From the NCBI GenBank assembly GCA_004764695.1, contig SMSO01000014.1, positions 1,625,148 to 1,689,147 on the forward strand: a stretch of DNA of 64,000 bases. The letters are read 5' to 3'. Below are positions 56,367-64,000 of the stretch, one piece after another. Made by a program: the position numbers and the translations under genes. This DNA comes from Schizochytrium sp. TIO01. Lineage: Eukaryota; Sar; Bigyra; Thraustochytrida; Thraustochytriidae. The stretch's first letter is position 1, and each line of letters begins with the position of its first letter. A model generated the notes under the pieces. That model saw only the letters and a list, made by a program, of their open reading frames with translations. It did no database searches and was not told where the DNA came from.

Positions 56367-57411
56367 TGTAGGGTTACATTCCTCCTGGACTGAGTTCTTA
56401 TTTTTCTGAATTATAAAGGGCAAGTTCTATCATATCTCGTGGTTTTGTCTCCTTTCGTATTAGGGAGGGTTTCCCATGACTAGCATGGCGAACACCACTG
56501 GCTCTGCAAATACTGAAATGGACTGTATGGTCATGGTATTAGATAGTGTATTATACGTTATAACTCTGGTACATCTTTAAACTATTATGAAATGCTTAAG
56601 TTCTGCTCTATGCAGCAGACACTTCTTCCTTTCATCCTCTCTTTATTGTTGCTCGCGCAAGCACGCACCCCTACATTCGATTTGATAGATTTTTGTAAAC
56701 CACTTCTATGAAAGTCTTTATTGTATGTAAGCTTTCCTTGCCTTTGAGACCCTTGCATTGGAACCTCCTGGAAAAGGTAATTAGAAGAGGCTTCTTCTCG
56801 TGGGCCAATGCTCGCATTGCAAAAACCACTTCTCCCCACACTGCCCTGCTTCAACCTTGAAGACACCCTCTTCCTATTACCTATACCTCCCATGCCTCGC
56901 TTTGTGTGCCTCTATCACAACTAAGAGTTTGACACAGAGGCTATTACTGAAATCGTACGCATTGAGGCATTTTGAGGTGCTGCCGAAAGGCATCCTGAAA
57001 CCACACATAGCATAACTCCCTTTTTGTTTTGGAAGTAGGTAACACGAAACCAATAGCAATCCTGAAAACTAAGATCAACTGCAATGAAGAAGCCCTTCTC
57101 ATTCAACAGCAAGCTCGTAGGCAGACTAGGAACTGATTTTGCCGGCTAGACGTGGAGTCCATGGCGAGGTTGGCTTCTAAAAAGAACTCATCTTCGTTTC
57201 TTAGGTATGGAGTTATCGAGGGATTTTATGTAATCATTTGGTTTATTCGGTACGTACCTATTTCTCACTATGGTATGAATAATACAGTGGTATGAACAAG
57301 TATTGATGTCAAAAATCTTACCCAGTCTTTAGAAATGAACAAACGAAGGAGCCTTGTGAAGCAGGACCGTAGACCGATGAAGTGCAGAACCCTGTCAAAG
57401 TACGCCCGGCT
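56367..57411. other. 1.0-kb intergenic region
   Basis: It lies between two plus-strand genes and should contain the terminator of the polyQ gene and the promoter of the RCC1-TBC gene. No ORF or repeat of note. Confidence 0.6.
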
Positions 57412-60411
57412 ATGAGAGCCCATCAAGGTGTTGGCGGTGCCTCGGGCTACCTCGAAGCTGCCGCTTCGTGGAGTCTGCAGCTGCGTACAGTGTTTGAGGG
57501 CCTTGCTGCAGCGTCATCGTCTAAGCAGAATAGCATAAATCTTGGTGTACCGTCGGCGAAGAAGTCGAGTTCGGAACTCCAGAACGATGCTTCTTCTGCA
57601 GAATTTGAGGGGCAAAGCAATGCAAACTCGCTCTCGAAACCTGCTCTATACGTGCAAACTGGAGACGATGGCACTTGCGAAGCGGCATGTTACGACGAGG
57701 CAATGCTTATGCTATCATACATTGATGAAGACATTAAAGCGCGACAGGCTAATCCTCGAGGCCTCGCATCAACAAGAGCACTGAGAGAACAACTTGAACA
57801 AATGGCAGGACATCTTCGAGCGATATCTGTGGCAATGCAAGCGCTTGAGGACGTTAGTGGCCAGAGTCACGACTCCGAAGGCTCACAATACGGTGGAAGC
57901 GACGACTCCGAAGCTGCTCGCGATTCTCTCACAGGATGGGGCGAGCAGCTATGTTCAAGGGGAGAACTATTGCTTGAAAACCGACACCGAATCACAAGTC
58001 TTGCATGTAATGGGCTTCGCGGACTCTACGTTACAGATGCAGGGGATGTCTTCAGTATTGGAGAAAATGGGACTGGAACGCCAAGTGCAATGACCCCAGA
58101 AACTAATACACGACCGCAGTTCGTTGGTGAGCTGGTTCTTGAAAGAGTACTTCTTGGACGTCGTGTCATTTCGGTGGCATGCGGTCATTTGCATAGTTGT
58201 GCACTTACAGAAGGTGGTCGACTCTGGACGTGGGGTTGTGGACTCGATGGCAGACTTGGCCACGGTAATGAGCTTGACCAAACCTCACCCAAATTGTGCG
58301 AGGCACTGCTCGATGTACAAGTTCGCATGGTTGCTGCAGGGGGGGCTCACACGGTTGCGGTGGCATCTCCAAGTAGGGTGTTCTCATGGGGTCTTGGTCG
58401 CAATGGTCGTTTGGGACTGAGCGATGCCAAATGTCAAAGCCATGCGCTTCCACAACAAGTCCATATGGATGCAAGTATGGTAGTTTACTCTGAGTCTTAC
58501 ACTGCTCTGTTGGGAGAAAATATTCCGCCAAGAATCCGGCAGCGCCGGACTGAGAGCATAGTTTCTGTGGCATGCGGATGGGGATTTACTACCCTTCTTG
58601 GAAGCTCAGGAACTGTTCGAGTCTTTGGTGCAGGGAAAGATGGACAATGCGGGATAGCTCCACCACAAGATGTATATGCGCCTACCATTCTCACTGCTTT
58701 ATCTCACGAAAATATCATTAATGTGTCGTGCGGATTTCATCATGCCGTAGCCGTAACAGCTGCCGGTGAGGTCCTAACCTGGGGCATGGGCGAGCAAGGA
58801 CAACTTGGGCAAGGCAGCGCAATAACCACCAGCCCAGCTCCAGTTCATTTACACGCACGAGGCTTACATGCTTGCCACGCTGCTGCAGGCCAATTTCATA
58901 CACTTTGTGTAGACAATCAGGGTCGCCTATGGGGATGGGGGAGTAATATGCACGGTGCAGTTGAACCTAACCGAAGGGAGATCTTATGGGTCCCGACTCG
59001 CGTTACTGATGTTCGCCAAGGTGAGAAGCCAAGCTTGCGCGATCACAGACAGCTTAAATTGCTTGCTGCCGGGGCTCACTTTAGCATTGCTGTGCGCGGC
59101 ACACTGCCCATGACAAGTGAAGCCGACCTCTTTGCTCAGTCAGCTCGTATAGAGACAATTACACCTTGCTGCTGGACTATGCCAAAACATGACGTTAATA
59201 TTCCTCGAGAACAGCGTTCCGCTGCTGCGATTACACTACAATCTCAAACGAGGTCATTTTGTAGCGGTGCAGCGTTTTTATTCCACAAGAATAAGTTCAA
59301 AGCATATGTTGCAATTCTTACAAGTACGGGGTTTATCGAACTATATAAAGAGTTGAATGCACGATACCCTGAGAAAATAATTACTATCTATGGTGATGAA
59401 GTTGAGCTTCGCTGTAAAGGACGTCTTCTTGAGGCCTGGCGTACGCGCCCAGGTCGTGAGTATTCGTTACTTCTACGTCTACAGCTAGGGTCTGCTGTCG
59501 AGGTACGCGCATGGGCCGCCCATATTACAAAATGTTCTATGGCACAATCCAGTAATACTCAGCAGTCTTTACAGCCTCTCCTAGTAGCCTCGCCAGCAGG
59601 TCAGGATTTTCGAAGAGTTGCGAAAAGCCGAGGTGCGGCTTGGAAAGCAGCTATTGGGAATCCTCTGCGCATCACCCCAGAATTATTTGTGATTTGCAAA
59701 GAAAGAGCGACAAACAAGCAAGAAGGTATTCAAATCGATGTGAAGCGCACCTTACCTACCCTACTCCTATTTGGACGCTCTGGAGAGCCTTTATACGAAC
59801 AGTTGAGTCAGGTTCTAGAACTGTTCCAGGTATTCCGGCCCGATATGGGTTATGTACAAGGTATGTCATATGTGGCGGCTATGCTTTGTTTGCATCTCCC
59901 AAATGATTCATACTCTTGCTTCGTTTGCTTAGCAAACTTACTTGCATCGAAGCACCTATTTCATTTTTTTCGGATTGGGCAGGAGCCTTCTCGAGTTGAG
60001 GAATACTACGCTGCATTAGACAAAATTCTCGAGAAGTCTTCACCAAGACTTTTTAAGCATCTGCAAAAGCTGGAAGTCCTTGATTCGATTCATATGACCT
60101 GGTTCCAGTGGTTACAAACCATGTTTGTTCGTGCTTGGCCTCTGGAACAAGTTACCCAACTATGGGACACGTTTCTACAAGATAACGAACTAGAGATGAT
60201 GCGGGCTTGTGTAGCAAATGTCTTATGTATAGAAGATGTTTTACTTGCTGACGATTCAATTGAGGAGGTTCTATTACATTTGCGAAGTCAAAGCAACGGT
60301 GGTAGCGACAGTCACTCCATGTCTCAGTTTATAATGCAGCGAGCTAATAATAGTGTGCAGGTTCCTCCTGTTGCTCGAGAAGCACTGCGAAAGCTCATGT
60401 CTCAGGACTAA
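57412..60411 (+). CDS. RCC1-PH-TBC protein (predicted Rab GTPase-activating protein)
   Basis: The first ATG is at 57412, giving 999 residues; the frame is open ten codons further to a GTG. Residues about 195-565 contain RCC1-type propeller repeats (VISVACGHLHSCAL, LWTWGCGLDGRLGHG, VFSWGLGRNGRLGL, VLTWGMGEQGQLGQG, LAAGAHFSIAV). Residues about 615-710 look like a PH domain (AFLFHKNKFKAYVAIL to AWAAHI). The TBC domain begins near 735 with AAWKAAIGNPLRITPELF and carries IQIDVKRTLPTL and MGYVQGMSYVA. Both the catalytic Arg (IxxDxxR) and Gln (YxQ) fingers are present, so it should be an active Rab GAP. RCC1-TBC fusions occur in several protists; the Rab target is unknown. The 3' end converges on the kinase gene with a 48-bp gap. 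Confidence 0.85.
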   Translation: MRAHQGVGGASGYLEAAASWSLQLRTVFEGLAAASSSKQNSINLGVPSAKKSSSELQNDASSAEFEGQSNANSLSKPALYVQTGDDGTCEAACYDEAMLMLSYIDEDIKARQANPRGLASTRALREQLEQMAGHLRAISVAMQALEDVSGQSHDSEGSQYGGSDDSEAARDSLTGWGEQLCSRGELLLENRHRITSLACNGLRGLYVTDAGDVFSIGENGTGTPSAMTPETNTRPQFVGELVLERVLLGRRVISVACGHLHSCALTEGGRLWTWGCGLDGRLGHGNELDQTSPKLCEALLDVQVRMVAAGGAHTVAVASPSRVFSWGLGRNGRLGLSDAKCQSHALPQQVHMDASMVVYSESYTALLGENIPPRIRQRRTESIVSVACGWGFTTLLGSSGTVRVFGAGKDGQCGIAPPQDVYAPTILTALSHENIINVSCGFHHAVAVTAAGEVLTWGMGEQGQLGQGSAITTSPAPVHLHARGLHACHAAAGQFHTLCVDNQGRLWGWGSNMHGAVEPNRREILWVPTRVTDVRQGEKPSLRDHRQLKLLAAGAHFSIAVRGTLPMTSEADLFAQSARIETITPCCWTMPKHDVNIPREQRSAAAITLQSQTRSFCSGAAFLFHKNKFKAYVAILTSTGFIELYKELNARYPEKIITIYGDEVELRCKGRLLEAWRTRPGREYSLLLRLQLGSAVEVRAWAAHITKCSMAQSSNTQQSLQPLLVASPAGQDFRRVAKSRGAAWKAAIGNPLRITPELFVICKERATNKQEGIQIDVKRTLPTLLLFGRSGEPLYEQLSQVLELFQVFRPDMGYVQGMSYVAAMLCLHLPNDSYSCFVCLANLLASKHLFHFFRIGQEPSRVEEYYAALDKILEKSSPRLFKHLQKLEVLDSIHMTWFQWLQTMFVRAWPLEQVTQLWDTFLQDNELEMMRACVANVLCIEDVLLADDSIEEVLLHLRSQSNGGSDSHSMSQFIMQRANNSVQVPPVAREALRKLMSQD

Positions 60412-60459
60412 TGAAAAAAATATGCGTACTACAAGCGCTTATTTACCTGAACCACGTTC

Positions 60460-62115
60460 TTAAGGTTTTGCAGGAGCTGACATAACGGATGATTGACGCT
60501 TGCGAAGATGTAACAGCGTTTTCTTAGCGACAAGAATAGTCACGCCTACGGTCTCAAAAGAACGCACTTGAACCGGAGTGAATGCCTTCTGAATTTCAAC
60601 ATCAGAGACCTCAATTGGACAATTGACCTCTGGGAGCATCAAGAAATCGTCGCGGCCTCCATTTGAACACCATGGATGAATTGCGATTTCTTGAATAGTA
60701 GCTCGTTTTGAAACATCCTTTTCAAGAATTCGCTGAAGAAGGTTCTCTACAGTCATATTTTGGATCTGCACGTTGTTATCTAATTCTATTACTTCGCGTC
60801 TAGGATAACTTACTTGGCCCTCCTGAATTGCTTCGACCAGAGCTTGTGCTGACTCCTCAATAAAGGGTGGACGTCCGAATATCATCATGTATAGTGTTGC
60901 TCCAATAGCCCATATATCTGCAAGTTTGCCATTAAATTCTTCGCCAGAGCACATTTCTGGAGCAATAAATGCCATTGTACCATCTGTTCTATTAATCATC
61001 GGAAGTTCATCATCTTTAAACATTTGTGCGGCACCAAAATCAGAGAGGTAAAGGTGATCACTTTTGTCCACTAACAGATTACTTGGTTTGATATCCTTGT
61101 GAATAATGTTGTTTTTATGCAAAAAGTCCACAGCAGCAACGAGCTGAACAAAAAGATGACGAGCGCGAGTTTCAGAAATGGCTGGACAAACGCTTGCATC
61201 CTGCATAAGAGGACCACCATCAACCAAACTTGTTACGAGATATGTCTTGGGATGGTCCGGGTCATCAATAACTTCAATCAGTGGCAAAATGTTTGGGTGT
61301 CGAAGGCGTTTCTGGATTGCAATCTCCCGCTTGACAGAGTCATCTGATTCACCAGGCATAGCTAAGAGTCGCCGGCGCATCCGCTTGCGGTCAATAATTT
61401 TTATTGCATACCACGCTCCACTCTTGTGTTGAGCCTTCACTACCACACCAAAACTCCCGGCACCAAGGAGCGGACCAAGTTGATAATCATTGACCTTAAT
61501 AGTACTTCCATCGTCTTCTGAAGAAGAAGTAGACGAGGATGTTGTAATTTTTGTCAAAGACGCATTGTGATGGTGATTAGGTGAAAATGCTTCACGTTTT
61601 AGAAGTGAATGTCTTCGCACATCGTCGTTCGTTTCTGAACTATGTCCAAGAATGCCCTTTTCTCCCTCGACTTTACTATGGCTACGCTTACTGGTGTCAG
61701 AAAGCGGTTCTTTGACAACCTTACCGCGTGCTGATACCTCTCGATCATCATCATGTTCAATTGTAATTGCAAGTGTTTCTGGCCCTTTTGATGACATATC
61801 GTTACATATTTGGATTCCGCATGCAGCTTCTCGAATTAATTTACGGTAATCGTTGATGGTCTTACGAGCCTCCTCTAGTGTCTGTATGTCTTGCAGGTCT
61901 ATTTTTGTGCCTGATACCTCATTTTGAATAAAGGTTAGAAGTCTTTGGAGCAAGTCAGCTTGTGCATCCTCGCGAAGTATCAAGGATACGTTCTCACCCG
62001 GTTGAGGCAAAGACTTCAAGTCTAGGGCATGTTTAGATTGTGCATTAAGTCTAGCGTCAAAGCTTGCGTCAGCTCTCGACGACACAGCAGAAGCTGCGCT
62101 TACCGCAGACCCCAT
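60460..62115 (-). CDS. CaMKK-like protein kinase with N-myristoylation motif
   Basis: The first ATG (62115) gives 551 residues beginning MGSAVSAAS. Gly2 with Ser6 matches the MGxxxS N-myristoylation pattern, suggesting membrane attachment. Residues 1-205 are mostly low complexity with a helical part at about 45-105. The kinase domain at about 212-484 has GAGSFGVV, AIKIID, HPNILPLIEVIDDP, LVDGGPLM, IIHKDIKPSNLLV, LSDFGAA, GTMAFIAPEM and ADIWAIGATLY. The EVIDDP/DGGPLM signature is typical of the CaMKK/SnRK1-activating (ELM1/SAK1/GRIK) family, which phosphorylates activation loops of AMPK/SnRK1 kinases. The HRD motif reads HKD, and the usual GTPAF reads GTMAF. All catalytic Lys and Asp residues are present. 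No clear calmodulin-binding segment is identified. Confidence 0.82.
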   Translation of the reverse strand: MGSAVSAASAVSSRADASFDARLNAQSKHALDLKSLPQPGENVSLILREDAQADLLQRLLTFIQNEVSGTKIDLQDIQTLEEARKTINDYRKLIREAACGIQICNDMSSKGPETLAITIEHDDDREVSARGKVVKEPLSDTSKRSHSKVEGEKGILGHSSETNDDVRRHSLLKREAFSPNHHHNASLTKITTSSSTSSSEDDGSTIKVNDYQLGPLLGAGSFGVVVKAQHKSGAWYAIKIIDRKRMRRRLLAMPGESDDSVKREIAIQKRLRHPNILPLIEVIDDPDHPKTYLVTSLVDGGPLMQDASVCPAISETRARHLFVQLVAAVDFLHKNNIIHKDIKPSNLLVDKSDHLYLSDFGAAQMFKDDELPMINRTDGTMAFIAPEMCSGEEFNGKLADIWAIGATLYMMIFGRPPFIEESAQALVEAIQEGQVSYPRREVIELDNNVQIQNMTVENLLQRILEKDVSKRATIQEIAIHPWCSNGGRDDFLMLPEVNCPIEVSDVEIQKAFTPVQVRSFETVGVTILVAKKTLLHLRKRQSSVMSAPAKP

Positions 62116-63195
62116 CCTTCTTAAGAAATCCAAAAGCTGCGTTAAGCGCTCTGCAAGCTATATACGTGACAACACCTGACGATGAGCTTTAGCGTATCGA
62201 TAGCATGCAATCCACCAGCGTTTGATGTTGTTTGACAAATGCTATCTGGATCTCTGTTTTGATTGTGGAATGATTACTCACTCTGTCTCACATACCAACG
62301 TTTTTCCGCAGGAGCATCTACATTTTGAACTTGATCCTTTCCCCACTTCATTACTTTCATAATCACGATTATTTCTCTATTATTTCTCGAAGGTAGGTTC
62401 TGTACTATAACAAAGTTCCTCTGCGCACGTATAATCAAGATGGCTTACTTAAATAGTATGTTTCTTTTCTTTCTCTTTTATACTAATCTCAATGCCGATT
62501 GTAGGTTTAGGTCATATTTGAAAAAGGTATTTTGTTCTAGACGTAATTGGCTATATTCCATAGTTTTCAACTTTTGGCCGAATTAAGTATTTTTTTAGGC
62601 TGAAACATTTTGAAACTAGAGCTACAGAAAGGTCCCTCCCTGTTGCTCACACCCTCAATATTTTCCTTACTCATTCCGCAACTGCTTCCATAAAGTTCAA
62701 CATCTAAATGAGTCGCGCCCATTATATTATTCTATGATATAACTCCTTCGGAGTCGCCCTCAGAGATACGTGCGTCCGCGTCGAGAAATGTCGTAACGGA
62801 TACCTCTTGTGGCGAAAAAGTGCTAAATCAGGGACCAAACGAGAGTGTCCTTAATATCAATTGGGAATAGTAGAGGAGGCTTAGTGAGTGAGTAACCAAC
62901 ATCTTGTGTATAGAACTAGACCATACTTGTTTCGCTCTTGCCTTCATATGAACTCAACTTGGGTGGCTCAACACAAACTAATTTGCTTATCGTAGATAAC
63001 CCCCTTCTAGGAAACTAGATTTTTTATTTTTTCAATAGCATGGTACCCTAGTATTTATGTTTCAAATCCAAAAGCCGACGAAGTCGGCAAAGCAGAGAAA
63101 AAAATCTTTTTGGGTGGGGGGCGAGAGCATAGTTCTTCCCCTTAGAGAGAAGGCGAGATAGATTTAAAATTATGTACTTGAATAGTATATCTTCA
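62116..63195. other. 1.1-kb intergenic region
   Basis: It lies between two minus-strand genes and should include the promoter of the kinase and the 3' flank of the monooxygenase. AT-rich; nothing else recognised. Confidence 0.6.
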
Positions 63196-64000
63196 TTACG
63201 GGATAAACGTATTTCTGTAGGTATCATCTTGCGCAGGAAACGCTGGGCGGATTTCACCAATATGATCGTAGATCTTGCGATCACCGTCGAAGCGTGATTT
63301 AAGCTCGTCATAATCAGGGAAACTCGCTTGTTTAGCCAGATCCAGCAGGTACTCCCACTGGTCCGCAAGTACATGAGCAGCGGCCTCAGGGATTTCACCA
63401 GCAGCAACACGCGCATCAGTAGCCAGCATGGTTGCCTTACGAGCTTCCGCGTCAGGAACACACTCAGGGTTGCTCACCATGTGAGCACACCAGCGCGCCT
63501 GGACATCGAAAAACGGGAACGGGACAATGGGCTGGTTAAGACCCACAAAAAACAACATAGGGTTGTCGATATGCATAAGATCTTTGTACAATGAGCGAAC
63601 CCTTTTATTGTTTGCAGTTAGCTCTGGCACGCCCTCAGGAAGAAAAGGGTAGTCAAACTGGTATCCTGTACAGAAGATAACGGTATCGGCTTCGATGGGT
63701 TCACCTCGCTCAAAATGTACACGGCGCGAGTTTGGCTCGAGAGATGTGAGCCGTGGGCGCCAACGGACTTCACGAGTGTCGGGCACACGATAGCAAGTTT
63801 CTCCTTCAGCTTCTAGCTCAACAATCTTGCCTGTCTTGTCACGAACCTTTGCGTCTTTGGGGCATTCGTCATCACAAATATGGACTTCCGCGGCAATGCC
63901 ATCCAGCTCACGGCCAATATCGGTTCCAGAGCTCTGGGCTCCAACAACTACTACGACCTGGTCACGGAAGGTTTCAGGGCGACGGTAGTCTTTGGAGTGA
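63196..64000 (-). CDS. Flavin-containing monooxygenase-like protein (5' end beyond window)
   Basis: The frame is open from the right edge to a stop at 63196, leaving about 267 C-terminal residues. The visible start, HSKDYRRPETFRDQVVVVVG followed by AQSSGTDIGREL, is the second dinucleotide (NADPH) binding region of FMOs. VIFCTGYQFDYPFL is the family FATGY motif. LFFVGLNQPIVPFPFFDVQA matches the conserved C-terminal FMO block. FMOs use FAD, NADPH and oxygen to oxygenate soft nucleophiles such as amines and sulfides. The protein ends about 30 residues after PDYDELKSRFD with no hydrophobic tail, so it is probably soluble rather than ER-anchored. The FAD-binding half is off-window. Confidence 0.88.
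   Translation of the reverse strand, partial: HSKDYRRPETFRDQVVVVVGAQSSGTDIGRELDGIAAEVHICDDECPKDAKVRDKTGKIVELEAEGETCYRVPDTREVRWRPRLTSLEPNSRRVHFERGEPIEADTVIFCTGYQFDYPFLPEGVPELTANNKRVRSLYKDLMHIDNPMLFFVGLNQPIVPFPFFDVQARWCAHMVSNPECVPDAEARKATMLATDARVAAGEIPEAAAHVLADQWEYLLDLAKQASFPDYDELKSRFDGDRKIYDHIGEIRPAFPAQDDTYRNTFIP

Noticed and set aside
57382-57411. GTG start ten codons upstream of the RCC1-TBC ATG
   Set aside because: GTG initiation is unlikely in a nuclear gene; the ATG at 57412 is in frame and closer to expectation.

Overview
The window is nuclear DNA of a eukaryotic microbe. It holds long, mostly intron-free protein genes of eukaryote-only families, separated by AT-rich gaps full of simple repeats. 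Relevant families are a paladin-type phosphatase, a Swi3/TIPIN fork-protection protein, a TBC1D23-like protein, an RCC1-PH-TBC protein, a CaMKK-like kinase and tandem cytochrome b5 domains. The near absence of introns, long single-exon ORFs and this family mix would fit a heterotrophic stramenopile such as a labyrinthulomycete. That assignment is inference; nothing in the window proves it. Stop usage is consistent with the standard code.

Layout: (1) 1-3499, minus: paladin-like multi-domain phosphatase, C-terminus beyond the left edge. (2) 3500-9438: divergent gap with microsatellites and no convincing gene. (3) 9439-12333: an EF-hand-like protein (+) converging on a Swi3/TIPIN-like protein (-). 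(4) 12736-16239, minus: TBC1D23-like adaptor. (5) 17536-21802, minus: a gene encoding eight tandem cytochrome b5 domains, broken into frames at three places that each fit a short GT-AG intron of about 50 nt. (6) 22583-22906, minus: a lone fragment resembling the C-terminus of retromer subunit VPS35. (7) 23563-35542, plus: a giant STAND NTPase gene split by one base in a T5 run. Joined, it would encode about 3,992 residues: a degenerate Nudix-like region, an APH/kinase-like domain, NACHT, HEAT-like repeats, DUF4062-like, and a second STAND-type NTPase. (8) 35543-54323: 18.8 kb with no recognisable gene, rich in tetranucleotide arrays. (9) 54324-56366, plus: a 57-glutamine, Cys/His-rich nuclear-type protein. 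(10) 57412-60411, plus, an RCC1-PH-TBC protein, converging with a 48-bp gap on (11) 60460-62115, minus, a CaMKK-like kinase with an N-myristoylation motif. (12) 63196-64000, minus: C-terminal half of a flavin-containing monooxygenase, N-terminus beyond the right edge.

The two most unusual items are neighbours: the octa-cytochrome-b5 gene and the giant NACHT/DUF4062 gene are divergently arranged around about 1.76 kb. The NACHT/DUF4062 protein has the architecture expected of an NLR-like sensor or conflict protein. The octa-b5 protein looks like a soluble multi-haem chain. No functional link between them is shown. Two Rab-GAP-domain proteins and a VPS35-like relic give the window an endosome/Golgi trafficking flavour, but these genes are not an operon and probably act independently.
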